DNA of 64,000 bases from Sulfobacillus thermosulfidooxidans (GTDB lineage: Bacteria > Bacillota > Sulfobacillia > Sulfobacillales > Sulfobacillaceae): the NCBI RefSeq assembly GCF_001280565.1, contig NZ_LGRO01000002.1, positions 543,460 to 607,459 of the forward strand, in the 5' to 3' direction. The translations under genes and the position numbers were made by a program. The notes beneath the pieces are model-generated. The model searched no databases, was not told where the DNA came from, and saw nothing but the letters and a program-made list of their open reading frames with translations. Shown here piece after piece: positions 10,933-19,826 of the stretch (position 1 is its first letter; every line of letters begins with the position of its first letter).

Positions 10933-13900
10933 TTAGTAGTCCTCGCCGTCGTCTTCGCCATCAAGGTCATCGGTATCCTCGCTATCGTCATCAATGGGCT
11001 CATCAAAAGAGGTGTCTTCCGATCCCCGGCGTAAAATGGCATAGGCATTTTCCGCTTCCTGATCGAAATTCATCCCCCTGCCCGGCTCAAATTCTTCCGG
11101 TGAGCCGCCTTGGGTGTCTTCCATCAAGCGATGAAGTTCTTGACCTTCGGTCTCGTCAATGCCCTCAGGTAGCAGATCAAAGGTCCGCGCCTCGTTGGCT
11201 GGCTCATCGTCAAGTTCCCGAATCTCAATTTCTTCTTCATGCTCATTCAGAATCTTGACATCCAGTCCCAAAGACTGCAGTTCTTTAATCAACACCTTGA
11301 ACGACTCAGGCACTCCCGGCTCAGGGACATTTTCCCCTTTCACAATCGCTTCGTACGTTTTGACACGGCCGACTACATCGTCAGACTTAACCGTAAGCAG
11401 TTCTTGCAAGGTATAGGCCGCCCCATATGCTTCTAACGCCCAAACCTCCATCTCACCGAACCGCTGACCGCCAAACTGCGCTTTTCCTCCCAGAGGTTGT
11501 TGCGTGACCAGCGAGTAAGGACCGGTAGAGCGTGCATGGATTTTGTCATCCACTAAGTGAGCCAGTTTCAGCATGTATACAATCCCGACTGTCACTTCAT
11601 TATCAAAAGGTTCTCCCGTTCGACCATCATAAAGAACCGTTTTCCCTGAAGGAGGAAGATGAGCTTCTTCGAACATCCGGGTCAAGTCCTCTTCCCGAGC
11701 TCCATCAAATACAGGCGTCGCGACTTTTATGCCTAGAGCCTTAGCAGCCCAACCCAAATGGGTTTCTAGAACCTGTCCAATGTTCATCCGACTCGGAACC
11801 CCCAAAGGATTAAGAACAATTTCCACCGGGGTCCCATCGGGCAAGAATGGCATATCCTCTTCGGGCAAAATGCGAGAGATTACTCCTTTGTTCCCGTGAC
11901 GGCCGGCCATTTTGTCTCCCTCGGATATCTTTCTCTTTTGTGCAATGTAGACTTGCACCAATTGATTAACCCCAGGAGACAATTCGTCACCTTGTTCCCG
12001 TGTGAAGACCTTCACATCCACAACAATTCCGGATTCCCCGTGAGGCACTCGCAGCGAGGTGTCACGCACTTCGCGAGCCTTTTCACCAAAAATGGCGCGT
12101 AGCAGCCGCTCTTCTGCGGTCAGTTCCGTTTCCCCTTTGGGAGTCACTTTTCCAACCAGCACATCTCCTGGTCGCACTTCCGCCCCGATACGAATAATTC
12201 CGCGATCATCTAGGTCCTTCAGGACTTCTTCACCCACATTGGGAATATCCCGGGTAATTTCTTCAGGCCCCAATTTGGTATCTCTCGCGTCACATTCGTA
12301 TTCCTCAATGTGGATTGACGTAAATACATCTTCCTTGACGAGCTTCTCACTCAGCAAAATAGCGTCTTCGTAGTTATACCCTTCCCACGGCATGAACGCC
12401 ACCAAGACGTTGCGACCTAATGCCAACTCTCCGTGATCAGTCGACGGTCCATCCGCGATAATTTGGCCAGCGTGAACGCGTTCTCCTTTACGGACAATGG
12501 GCTTTTGATTGATACAAGTGCCCTGGTTGGACCGGGTAAATTTCAATAATTTATAGGTGGACACGGTGTGATCGTCATTGCGTACGACAATTTTATCCGC
12601 TTGTACACGGTCTACCACACCGTCTTTTTCACTAATACTGACAACACCGGAATCGCGCGCCGCTTTCGCTTCCATTCCTGTGCCCACGACTGGAGAATCT
12701 GTCACAAGCAAAGGCACCGCTTGACGTTGCATGTTCGCCCCCATCAATGCACGGTTGGCATCGTCATGCTCTAAGAAGGGGATCAAAGCGGTCGCAATCG
12801 AGACCACTTGTTTCGGCGACACATCCATATAGTCGACCCGGTCAGGGGTTTCCTCTAAAATCTCATGGCGAGAACGAACCGTAACCCGAGGCGCCACAAA
12901 ATGGCCATCCTCCGTCAAAGGTTCATTAGCCTGGGCAATAACCATGTCGTCTTCTTCGTCCGCGGTCAGATATACAATTTCATTGGTGACGACTCCCCGT
13001 TCCTTATCCACTTTCCGGTAAGGCGTCTCAATAAAACCGTATTCGTTAATCCGGGCAAAGGTGGACAACGATCCAATCAGTCCAATGTTGGGACCTTCCG
13101 GTGTTTCAATGGGACACATCCGTCCATAGTGAGAATGGTGCACATCACGCACCTCGAAACCCGCACGCTCCCGAGACAACCCTCCCGGCCCCAAAGCGGA
13201 TAAGCGCCGTTTATGAGTCAATTCGGCTAAAGGATTGGTCTGGTCCATAAACTGTGAAAGTTGTGATGAGCCAAAGAATTCCTTAACCGCCGCCACTACC
13301 GGACGAATATTGATTAGAGCTTGTGGCGTAATGGATTCGATATCTTGAATCGTCATCCGTTCCCGAACCACGCGCTCCATACGGCTTAATCCGACCCGGA
13401 ATTGATTCTGCAACAATTCCCCAACCGACCTTAGACGGCGATTTCCTAAATGGTCGATGTCATCGGTACTACCAATGCCTTCAAAAAGGTTGGTCAGGTA
13501 ATTGAAACAGGCAATAATATCTTCCCGGGTTATTGTTTTTAAGTTCATGTCTGGTTGGCCATTTGAGACCACCATGACCTCTTCTCCGTTGGGCAATGCG
13601 ACCCGAATCGTCTTAATTTGCGCCTGATCTAAGGCTGACGCTTGGTCTCGGTCGATATGATCTCCTTCGCGAACCAAAATTTCGCCGGTTTCGGGGTGAA
13701 CAACAGTCTCAAGTGCGGTCGTCCCCACAATGCGGCGCCGTAATGAAAGCTTCTTATTAAATTTGTAACGCCCTACACTCGCTAAATCATAACGTTTAGC
13801 ATCAAAAAACAGCGATTGTAGCAAACTTTGAGCACTTTCCACGGTGGGCGGCTCACCGGGACGGAGCCGTTTGTAGATTTCAATGAGCGCTTCTTCTTGC

Positions 13901-14577
13901 GTCTTAGCAGCATCTTTCGATAGCGTCGTCCGAATTCGCTCATCATCCCCGACGGCTTCAAGAATTTGAGCATCGGTGCCAAAGCCCAAAGCTCGCAGCA
14001 AGATCGTCGCGGGAAGTTTGCGTGTCCGGTCAATGCGGACCGATAACACATCATTAGCGTCGGATTCGAACTCTAACCACGCGCCCCGATTAGGAATCAT
14101 CGTTGCAAAGTACAGTTTTTTCCCAGAGGGATCGATTTGTTCGCCAAAATAGACTCCTGGCGAACGGACAAGCTGACTGACTATGACTCGTTCAGCACCA
14201 TTAATAATAAAGGTGCCCTTGTCCGTCATCAGGGGAAAATCGCCCATAAAAACATCTTGTTCTTTGACTTCACCGGTCTCTTTATTGATCAGCCGCACCC
14301 GCACATGCAGGGGGGCTGCATAAGTTACGTCTCGAGCTTTACACTCCTCGACCGAATATTTTGGGGTCTTCAAATTGTAATCGACAAACTCTAAAATGAG
14401 GTTACCGGTAAAATCTTGGATAGGGGAGATATCCCGAAACATTTCGCGCAAACCTTCCCGCAAAAACCATTGATACGAGTTTTGCTGTATCTCAATCAGG
14501 TTGGGCATGTCAAGCACTTCATTAATACGTGCAAAGGACACCCGCTGCGGGTGCTCGGTTTGGAGAGGATAAGCCAT
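10933..14577 (-). CDS. rpoB: RNA polymerase subunit beta
   Basis: The beta subunit (1214 residues) contains the rifampicin-region signature [31 protein letters not shown] (quoted in two parts: [12 protein letters not shown] and [18 protein letters not shown]) and the C-terminal [21 protein letters not shown] motif. It ends in an unusually long acidic tail of about 60 residues rich in Asp and Glu (roughly 10936-11110). The ATG at 14577 begins [19 protein letters not shown] good promoter lies about 110 bases upstream. Confidence 0.97.
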   Translation of the reverse strand: MAYPLQTEHPQRVSFARINEVLDMPNLIEIQQNSYQWFLREGLREMFRDISPIQDFTGNLILEFVDYNLKTPKYSVEECKARDVTYAAPLHVRVRLINKETGEVKEQDVFMGDFPLMTDKGTFIINGAERVIVSQLVRSPGVYFGEQIDPSGKKLYFATMIPNRGAWLEFESDANDVLSVRIDRTRKLPATILLRALGFGTDAQILEAVGDDERIRTTLSKDAAKTQEEALIEIYKRLRPGEPPTVESAQSLLQSLFFDAKRYDLASVGRYKFNKKLSLRRRIVGTTALETVVHPETGEILVREGDHIDRDQASALDQAQIKTIRVALPNGEEVMVVSNGQPDMNLKTITREDIIACFNYLTNLFEGIGSTDDIDHLGNRRLRSVGELLQNQFRVGLSRMERVVRERMTIQDIESITPQALINIRPVVAAVKEFFGSSQLSQFMDQTNPLAELTHKRRLSALGPGGLSRERAGFEVRDVHHSHYGRMCPIETPEGPNIGLIGSLSTFARINEYGFIETPYRKVDKERGVVTNEIVYLTADEEDDMVIAQANEPLTEDGHFVAPRVTVRSRHEILEETPDRVDYMDVSPKQVVSIATALIPFLEHDDANRALMGANMQRQAVPLLVTDSPVVGTGMEAKAARDSGVVSISEKDGVVDRVQADKIVVRNDDHTVSTYKLLKFTRSNQGTCINQKPIVRKGERVHAGQIIADGPSTDHGELALGRNVLVAFMPWEGYNYEDAILLSEKLVKEDVFTSIHIEEYECDARDTKLGPEEITRDIPNVGEEVLKDLDDRGIIRIGAEVRPGDVLVGKVTPKGETELTAEERLLRAIFGEKAREVRDTSLRVPHGESGIVVDVKVFTREQGDELSPGVNQLVQVYIAQKRKISEGDKMAGRHGNKGVISRILPEEDMPFLPDGTPVEIVLNPLGVPSRMNIGQVLETHLGWAAKALGIKVATPVFDGAREEDLTRMFEEAHLPPSGKTVLYDGRTGEPFDNEVTVGIVYMLKLAHLVDDKIHARSTGPYSLVTQQPLGGKAQFGGQRFGEMEVWALEAYGAAYTLQELLTVKSDDVVGRVKTYEAIVKGENVPEPGVPESFKVLIKELQSLGLDVKILNEHEEEIEIRELDDEPANEARTFDLLPEGIDETEGQELHRLMEDTQGGSPEEFEPGRGMNFDQEAENAYAILRRGSEDTSFDEPIDDDSEDTDDLDGEDDGEDY

Positions 14578-14684
14578 TCACAGTCAGCTCCTTGTTCCTG
14601 ATTTAAGTCCCAATAGGTGGCGCGAGTCGTGTTATGCGTCATCATCGTTGGTATGAATTGGCTTATAAAATATGGCAATTAAAA

Positions 14685-14713
14685 ATAATATCACAAGCCC
14701 ACCCAAAGGTCAA
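14685..14713 (-). promoter_or_regulatory. Predicted sigma-A promoter for rpoBC
   Basis: On the minus strand, TTGACC (14708-14713) and TATTAT (14685-14690) are separated by exactly 17 bases in the 187-base gap between rplL and rpoB. This fits a sigma-A promoter, giving rpoBC its own start in addition to read-through from rplJL. No other gene is seen in the gap. Confidence 0.65.
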
Positions 14714-14764
14714 TATAATCATTAACCTTAGGGAGGGCTATTTTACAGCCGACTCGTCGGAACC

Positions 14765-15151
14765 TTATTTGATCTGAGCAGTCGCTCCTGCTTCTTCCAA
14801 TTTCGCTTTGGCTGCTTCGGCATCCGCTTTCGAAATCTTCTCCTTAACTGGCTTGGGTGCTCCATCCACAAGGGCTTTAGCTTCCGTCAGCGACAATCCT
14901 GTTAATTCGCGGACTGCCTTAATAACCTGGACTTTTTTGTCACCAGCCGAGGTTAGAATGACATCAAATTCGGTTTGCTCAGCTTCTTCCTGAGCTGGAG
15001 CTGCTGCTCCACCCGCTGCCGGAGCTGCGGCAACAGCAACCGGAGCTGCTGCAGTTACACCGAATTCTTCTTCCAAGGCCTTCACTAACTGAGATAATTC
15101 TAACACATTCATCTCTTTTACGCTCGCAATAATTTCTTCAACCTTCGCCAT
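14765..15151 (-). CDS. rplL: Ribosomal protein L7/L12
   Basis: L7/L12 (128 residues) forms the multimeric stalk that recruits translation GTPases. The N-terminal dimerisation segment, the alanine-rich hinge near residues 35-55 and the C-terminal domain with [19 protein letters not shown] and [14 protein letters not shown] are all present. It lies 28 bases downstream of rplJ. Confidence 0.96.
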   Translation of the reverse strand: MAKVEEIIASVKEMNVLELSQLVKALEEEFGVTAAAPVAVAAAPAAGGAAAPAQEEAEQTEFDVILTSAGDKKVQVIKAVRELTGLSLTEAKALVDGAPKPVKEKISKADAEAAKAKLEEAGATAQIK

Positions 15152-15179
15152 GATTTCATCCTCCTTGTTTCAGTAAGGC

Positions 15180-15701
15180 TTAAGCCTGTTCTTTTTGTTG
15201 CCGAATCTGATCCAAAGCCCGTGCCAAATTGGTCAACGGCGCATTTAACACCCAAACCAATTGTTGAATAGGCGCATTTAACGTGCCAACCAACTTGCCT
15301 AACAACACTTCGCGGGAAGGCAGTTCAGCCAAATTCCGCACTTCTTGAGCAGCGATGGCACGTTTCCCCAAAATCCCGGCCTTAATCTCGATTTTGCGAA
15401 ATTCGCGCGCTGCTTGTGTCATCAATTTTGCCGCAGCTACAGGGTCATCATGAGAGAAAGCCACGGCTGTTGGTCCCTCAAGATACGGTTCTAATCCTTC
15501 GATTCCCACTTCATCTGCCGCACGCTTAATGAGCGTATTTTTAATAACCCGGAGGGTTACGCCACCTTTACGTAAATTTTCACGTAACTGATTCAGCTGT
15601 TGCACGGTTAATCCGCGGTAATTGGCTAAAACCGCCGAGGACGAGCCTTCGAGTTCCTCACGAGTTTCTTCGATGATTTGAGCTTTTTGCGGTGTTGGCA
15701 T
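15180..15701 (-). CDS. rplJ: Ribosomal protein L10
   Basis: L10 (173 residues from this start) anchors L7/L12 to the 50S stalk. Typical segments are the opening MPTPQKAQIIEETREELEG, the VLANYRGLTVQQLNQLR region and the C-terminal L12-binding helix. The ATG at 15701 is preferred over an upstream TTG because TAGGAGGTGATGG lies directly before it. The upstream leader is a recognisable L10 leader, so L10-L12 autoregulation is likely. Confidence 0.95.
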   Translation of the reverse strand: MPTPQKAQIIEETREELEGSSSAVLANYRGLTVQQLNQLRENLRKGGVTLRVIKNTLIKRAADEVGIEGLEPYLEGPTAVAFSHDDPVAAAKLMTQAAREFRKIEIKAGILGKRAIAAQEVRNLAELPSREVLLGKLVGTLNAPIQQLVWVLNAPLTNLARALDQIRQQKEQA

Positions 15702-15721
15702 TCCATCACCTCCTAGCAAAA

Positions 15722-15850
15722 ACTACAAAAAAAATACCTCCACCCAAGAACGGTGAGAGGATCTGTTAATTAAACAAACATCTCCAAACTTCTACCTAAG
15801 TGGGAATATTAAGCCGTAAAGGCACCCACTGTCTTGGGCTCGCGTTTGAA
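15722..15850 (-). ncRNA. L10 leader with transcription attenuator
   Basis: The leader upstream of rplJ shows the conserved firmicute L10-leader pattern: CCCAAGACAGTGGGTG pairs through GTGGG with CCCACTTAGGT after the intervening ACGGCTTAAT segment. Next comes a strong terminator hairpin, CCTCTCACC / GGTGGAGG, followed by eight T residues (15727-15761). Established knowledge is that L10(L12)4 binds such leaders and lowers expression of its own operon. The terminator suggests control by premature termination. Confidence 0.8.
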
Positions 15851-15877
15851 TGTATCATGAATAGGTTAGGAAATCAA
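15849..15877 (-). promoter_or_regulatory. Predicted promoter of rplJ-rplL
   Basis: TTGATT (15872-15877) and TACATT (15849-15854) on the minus strand are separated by 17 bases and lie just upstream of the L10 leader. This promoter makes rplJL independent of rplA, which has its own terminator, and lies between the leader and the IscB remnant. Confidence 0.55.
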
Positions 15878-15979
15878 GGCCATAAAGCAACCTCTGAAAA
15901 AGTCGTGATACATCTGATATTTCTCCATCATTCCTCGACGGCGCGGGGACTCCGTCCTTCACGGCGGAGAGGAGCGTCG

Positions 15980-16693
15980 CTAATCCATCCCTTTTATCCC
16001 ACGCGTTTTTTGCGTATAGTACCAGCCATTATCTCGTTGAACCAGACGACAATACGTGTAACGAACATCAAATTTCTGACGACTGGAACTGAGGACAAAT
16101 GAGCCGCTGGCTCTAACGGCAATGCGTCCTTTCCACACACCCGCATACCTGCCTTTGGAGACATGAGCGATCACTAAATCGCCCGTTTGAAATCCGCAAT
16201 ACTGCTTTTTCGCTTGGCGATGAGCTATAGGAAACCCGTATGGGTTCGTGCGACACATCTGCCGAGTACCACGACCCTTAGCCGTCCCAATCTGCACGTA
16301 AGTGGGCATCGTCGTGAAGTGATCTGGCGTACTTGCGCCGACACATCAGGCATCATAATAGTGTTCTTTCGGGAGGTTGTGCTGAATCCGTTGCATTTTC
16401 GTGCGTGCCCCCGATCTCCCCTCAACAGAAAGTTCTGTAGCCTTGAGCTGGTCGTACAACCGCCAGCGAGTCGCGTTCATCATCGCCGCATCCTTGAGGG
16501 GGTGTCGGGCTTGGATTGGGATATCGGGATACCCGAATTCCTCAGCCGTTCGCGGACCCTTTTCTTGGTTGCACGCATGACACGCGAGATACATCTTGTG
16601 AATACGCGCTCTACCACGTTCCAATAACAACCTCGCCCGTTTTTCCGAACACGGCATCAGCGGTTTTTGATGTTTGTCTAACACAAAAACCAT
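15980..16693 (-). pseudogene. iscB: IscB remnant: internally deleted, with an in-frame stop
   Basis: The N-terminus is a clear PLMP domain (LDKHQKPLMPCSEKRARLLL), starting at the ATG at 16693 behind AAGGGAGGATATT. After RGRARIHKMY the sequence jumps directly to LACHACNQEKGPRTAEEFG. That is the second half of the HNH nuclease, followed by the RuvC-III region and the C-terminal target-interacting domain (YGFPIAHRQAKKQYCGFQTG). RuvC-I, the bridge helix, RuvC-II and the first half of HNH are missing; the junction is near 16588. An in-frame TGA at 16346-16348 also interrupts DA*CVGAST. About 238 codons remain, against 400-500 in intact IscB. It cannot be an active nuclease. Confidence 0.85.
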
Positions 16694-16960
16694 ATAATAT
16701 CCTCCCTTACGGGACTCGTAACGCTTAAAAAAGTCTCTCCTCGCCAATGTTCATTCCGCTTGTTCAGCCCGCCACACCGCTTGCACTACCCTAAGCTCGC
16801 TTTTAATCGCGGGCGACAGAGCCTGGAGCTGGAGAAGCACCCCAGGGTGTCATGACGCAACGAACGAAGCCCGATGAGGTCTCAGACCTCCTGGCTGAGA
16901 CTGGTCAACCCATGGAGCTTGGACAAGCTCCGCCCTTCAGGGCGGGGTGGTTGACAATGT
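16694..16960 (-). ncRNA. IscB omega-RNA (HEARO-like) region
   Basis: The roughly 265 bases directly upstream of iscB on the same strand have no open frame. They contain stable hairpins (CCCCGCCCTGAAGGGCGGAG, and a GGTCTGAGACC palindrome near 16878-16888) and a conserved-looking stretch containing GAGCTGGAGAAGC on the plus strand. Intact IscB elements carry their guide RNA (omega-RNA, earlier called HEARO) in exactly this place, with the guide at its 5' end. The identification rests on position and general appearance; no covariance search was possible. Confidence 0.6.
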
Positions 16961-17040
16961 CAAAGGGGCACTAGCATCCAAAGGCCTATCCACATGACTC
17001 GCGTCCTGTAACTATAATCGTCAATCATCTGAGATTGGCA

Positions 17041-17071
17041 AGAGACTGTGGCTCAATGGTCCACAGTCTCT
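17041..17071. terminator. Hairpin downstream of the small membrane gene
   Basis: AGAGACTGTGG and CCACAGTCTCT form an 11-bp stem with a 9-base loop, 15 bases beyond the stop of the small membrane protein gene. The flanks are only weakly T-rich, so termination is plausible but not certain. Confidence 0.5.
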
Positions 17072-17085
17072 TCTTCCCTATCAGG

Positions 17086-17262
17086 CTATATTTCGCGGCG
17101 GTCCACCATCGTATTAGCGCCTGTCACGACGCTTAATGTGATAATACCCGTCGATACAAGCAACATGCCTTTGGCCAAGTAATGAAAGTGTTCCATTTTG
17201 CCTCCGGCAACAATCACCAGAATGGAAGCTAACGCAATACAGAGTTTAATGAGGTTACGCAC
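17086..17262 (-). CDS. Small two-helix membrane protein, unknown function
   Basis: This 58-residue product has two hydrophobic segments (NLIKLCIALASILVIVAGG and AKGMLLVSTGIITLSVV), with a short polar link and a charged C-terminus. The GTG at 17262 is chosen because AAGGAGG lies eight bases upstream. I do not recognise the family. It stands alone between the IscB remnant and rplA, with a hairpin on each side, so it is probably a separate transcription unit. It might have arrived with the neighbouring element, but nothing ties it to one. Confidence 0.5.
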   Translation of the reverse strand: MRNLIKLCIALASILVIVAGGKMEHFHYLAKGMLLVSTGIITLSVVTGANTMVDRREI

Positions 17263-17424
17263 TTGGACCGCCTCCTTGAAGCACCGCTTCAATTGCCCAA
17301 ACCAGATCCCTCTGCGTTAAGAAAAGTCACAGTATAACTACCATAAACAACATTGCGAAGTTATGATGAAGATTCCGACTTTAGATATTGTACTTGATAT
17401 TTTATCAGACCTGGGGATGCAATG

Positions 17425-17455
17425 CAAAAAAGGCTGTAGCAAAACGCTACAGCCT
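17425..17455 (-). terminator. Rho-independent terminator after rplA
   Basis: AGGCTGTAGC / GCTACAGCCT with a 5-base loop is followed on the minus strand by six T residues, a few bases after the rplA stop. It separates rplK-rplA from the genes further along. Confidence 0.85.
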
Positions 17456-17467
17456 ATGTCATGCCAA

Positions 17468-18175
17468 TTAAACTGCTTGAACCGTTCGTTGAGCTGACTG
17501 CGGATTCACATGGATTCCTGGACCCATGGTCGTCGAAATGGTAATAGAGCGCAAATAGACTCCTTTGGCAGCAGCCGGACGCGCCTTGTTGAGCGCATCC
17601 ACCAAAGCGGCAAGATTTTCTTCAAGGGCTTCCACGGAAAAGCTGGCCTTGCCAATGGGAGCGTGAACAATCCCCGCCTTTTCCGTACGGAATTCGATCT
17701 TACCGGCCTTGATTTCTTTGACGGCATTGGCCACATCAAAGGTCACGGTACCGGTTTTAGGATTCGGCATAAGTCCTTTGGGTCCGAGAATCTTTCCCAG
17801 TCGTCCAACCAATGCCATCATATCTGGCGTGGCTACAGCGACATCGAAGTCTGTCCAACCGGACTGAATGCGTTCTGCCAGCTCTTCAGCTCCGACCACA
17901 TCGGCTCCCGCCTCTTCGGCTTTCCGAGCCTTTTCTCCCTTGGCAAAAACAACAACTTTTTGCGTTTTCCCAATACCATGCGGCAACACGACTGCTCCTC
18001 GCACGACCTGATCCGAATGCCTTGGGTCAACGCCCAAACGAATAGCGACTTCAACCGTTTCATCAAACTTGGCCTTGGCTGTCTCTTTGGCCAATTGCAC
18101 AGCATCCCGAGCATCGTAGAGACGTCCTTTTTCGACTTTCGCTGCTAACTCGGAATAACGTTTTCCTGGCTTCAT
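17468..18175 (-). CDS. rplA: Ribosomal protein L1
   Basis: L1 (235 residues) forms the mobile stalk next to the E site. Family motifs include the [20 protein letters not shown] segment near residue 50 and [19 protein letters not shown] near residue 130. The final conserved motif [12 protein letters not shown] is present. It follows rplK by about 60 bases and is closed by a strong terminator. Confidence 0.97.
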   Translation of the reverse strand: MKPGKRYSELAAKVEKGRLYDARDAVQLAKETAKAKFDETVEVAIRLGVDPRHSDQVVRGAVVLPHGIGKTQKVVVFAKGEKARKAEEAGADVVGAEELAERIQSGWTDFDVAVATPDMMALVGRLGKILGPKGLMPNPKTGTVTFDVANAVKEIKAGKIEFRTEKAGIVHAPIGKASFSVEALEENLAALVDALNKARPAAAKGVYLRSITISTTMGPGIHVNPQSAQRTVQAV

Positions 18176-18237
18176 TCTAAAACCTCCTTGTGGTTAAACG
18201 GTCCGATGACCTCCCACCAAGCTTTTCATCCACTCAA

Positions 18238-18663
18238 TTAGTCAACAATATCGACACCCATGCTCCGGGCAGTTCCTTCAATCATACGCATGGCCGCTTC
18301 GATCGTCGTGGCGTTCAAGTCTGGCATTTTGGTTTCTGCGATTTCTCGCACTTTGTCACGTGTTAACGTCCCAACCTTTTTCGTATTGGGATTCGAAGAT
18401 GCCGTTTCCAAACCCAAGGCTTTTTTAATTAACACAGAAGCTGGGGGTGTTTTGGTGACAAATGTAAATGACCGATCTTCATAGACAGTAATTTCTACAG
18501 GGATGATCATCCCCACTTGTCCTTGCGTTCGCTCATTATAGTCTTTAACAAAGGCCATAATGTTGACACCGTGTTGCCCCAATGCAGGACCAACAGGCGG
18601 TGCAGGCGTCGCTTTCCCCGCAGGAATCTGAAGTTTTATCACGGCACTAACTTTCTTTGGCAC
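18238..18663 (-). CDS. rplK: Ribosomal protein L11
   Basis: L11 (141 residues) binds the GTPase-centre RNA and is needed for RelA activation in many bacteria. The motif [20 protein letters not shown] near the N-terminus and the C-terminal RNA-binding domain with GTARSMGV are present. It lies 16 bases downstream of nusG in the standard secE-nusG-rplK-rplA order. Confidence 0.97.
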   Translation of the reverse strand: MPKKVSAVIKLQIPAGKATPAPPVGPALGQHGVNIMAFVKDYNERTQGQVGMIIPVEITVYEDRSFTFVTKTPPASVLIKKALGLETASSNPNTKKVGTLTRDKVREIAETKMPDLNATTIEAAMRMIEGTARSMGVDIVD

Positions 18664-18679
18664 TGTTTTCCCTCATTTC

Positions 18680-19210
18680 TTACTCCATTTCGGCGACTTG
18701 ACCAAAATCCACCTCAAGAGGTGTTTCGCGTCCAAACATCGACACGGTCAAGCGCACCTTACCGCGATCCTGGAAAATTTCTTCGATGCGCCCTGAAAAA
18801 CCTTCAAAGGGCCCTTCTCTTACGGTCACTTCTTGTCCAACCGACAAATTAATCTTAGGTAATTCCGGAACTCCAGATAGGTCGCTACCCAAGATCATAT
18901 GGACCTCATGCTCCAAAAGAGGTATCGGTCTTGCACCTGAGCCGACAAAACCCGTCACACCCGGGGTGTTGCGCACCACATACCAGGAGTCATCGGTCAT
19001 AATCATTTCGACCATCACATAACCCGGAAAAACCTTCTTTTTGACAAGCTTCTTCTTGCCATCTTTAACTTCGAGTTCTTCTTCCATGGGCACAATGACT
19101 CGAAAGATCTTGTCTTCCATATTCATGGATTCCACGCGTTTCTCGAGATTAGCTTTGACTTTATTTTCATATCCCGAATACGTGTGAATCACATACCAGT
19201 TCTTCTCCAC
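18680..19210 (-). CDS. nusG: Transcription antitermination factor NusG
   Basis: NusG couples RNA polymerase to the ribosome and Rho. The NGN domain (EKNWYVIHTYSGYENKVK to NTPGVTGFVG) is followed by the KOW domain with VGQEVTVREGPFEGFSG. The GTG at 19210 is chosen because it follows AAGGCGG and matches the family start; an in-frame TTG at 19234 would overlap the T run of the hairpin upstream. Length is 176 residues. Confidence 0.93.
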   Translation of the reverse strand: MEKNWYVIHTYSGYENKVKANLEKRVESMNMEDKIFRVIVPMEEELEVKDGKKKLVKKKVFPGYVMVEMIMTDDSWYVVRNTPGVTGFVGSGARPIPLLEHEVHMILGSDLSGVPELPKINLSVGQEVTVREGPFEGFSGRIEEIFQDRGKVRLTVSMFGRETPLEVDFGQVAEME

Positions 19211-19232
19211 TGTACCAGCCGCCTTCCCACAC

Positions 19233-19278
19233 AAAAAAATGCGCCAAGCCGGCGTCAGGGTAAGGCCTCCAAGGCGCT
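19233..19278 (-). terminator. Attenuator-like hairpin between secE and nusG
   Basis: The 70-base secE-nusG gap contains a GC-rich inverted repeat (GCGCCTTGGAGGCC / GGCTTGGCGC) followed immediately by a run of T on the minus strand. It looks like an intrinsic terminator placed inside the operon, so part of the transcripts probably stop before nusG-rplK-rplA. Confidence 0.65.
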
Positions 19279-19282
19279 TGTA

Positions 19283-19507
19283 CTAGCGAATGAAATTGAG
19301 CCCAAGATTGAATAGCGCGTCTAGCCCTGAGATAATAAGCGCCACCACTATTGAAAACGACACCACGAATCCTGTATAGGATAAGGTTTGTCGCGGTGTT
19401 GGCCATACCACTTTCTTTAATTCAGATCGCACTTCCCGCAAATATTTTCGGGAACGGTCACGATTGGATACTGTGGCTTTGCCCTTAGCTTCCATCATTT
19501 TCCCCAT
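19283..19507 (-). CDS. secE: Preprotein translocase subunit SecE
   Basis: SecE stabilises SecY in the Sec channel. The 74-residue product has the short single-helix architecture of gram-positive SecE: an amphipathic segment YLREVRSELKKVVWPTPRQT followed by one membrane helix (TGFVVSFSIVVALIISGLDA). It lies between rpmG and nusG as usual. Confidence 0.93.
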   Translation of the reverse strand: MGKMMEAKGKATVSNRDRSRKYLREVRSELKKVVWPTPRQTLSYTGFVVSFSIVVALIISGLDALFNLGLNFIR

Positions 19508-19524
19508 TTCTGTGAAACCAAAAC

Positions 19525-19674
19525 CTACCGAGTCTCACGGTGAATGGTATGGGTGCGACACCACCGGCAATATTTACGACGCTCAAGCCGGTTGGGATCA
19601 TTTTTCTTGTTCTTTGTGGTCGTGTAATTGCGTCGTTTGCAATCTGAACACGCCAAAGTAATAATTGTTCGCAT
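19525..19674 (-). CDS. rpmG: Ribosomal protein L33
   Basis: A 49-codon gene encodes L33, starting [17 protein letters not shown] and ending THTIHRETR. Both CxxC pairs (CSDC and CRWC) are kept, so this is the zinc-binding form. GGGAGG precedes the ATG at 19674. It is the first gene of the rpmG-secE-nusG-rplK-rplA transcript. Confidence 0.93.
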   Translation of the reverse strand: MRTIITLACSDCKRRNYTTTKNKKNDPNRLERRKYCRWCRTHTIHRETR

Positions 19675-19702
19675 GTTGCTTACCTCCCACTCATGCGCAA
19701 GG

Positions 19703-19731
19703 ATTTTATCATATCACCCTGATCCTGTCAA
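19703..19731 (-). promoter_or_regulatory. Predicted sigma-A promoter of rpmG-secE-nusG-rplKA
   Basis: A consensus TTGACA (19726-19731) and TAAAAT (19703-19708) with 17-base spacing lie about 30 bases before the rpmG ATG on the minus strand. Confidence 0.8.
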
Positions 19732-19826
19732 TGAGATGTGTCGCCGCTTGCTTTCATGATAGGTCAAATTGGCAAAACATCTGGTTGCCTCTTTTGTCAA
19801 AGGCTAAGAAATTCTCGTCAATCCAT

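Larger units (their letters stand above)
15935..16965 (-). mobile_element. Decayed IscB (ISC-type, IS200/IS605 superfamily) element
   Basis: About 1 kb between rplJ and rplA carries an IscB remnant, an omega-RNA-like region upstream of it, and end hairpins typical of IS200/IS605-type elements. These hairpins are CTCCGCCGTGAAGGACGGAG just after the iscB stop and CCCCGCCCTGAAGGGCGGAG at the other end (16927-16946). No tnpA is present, so the element was probably mobilised in trans and is now inactive. Exact ends cannot be set without an empty-site comparison. Confidence 0.7.
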
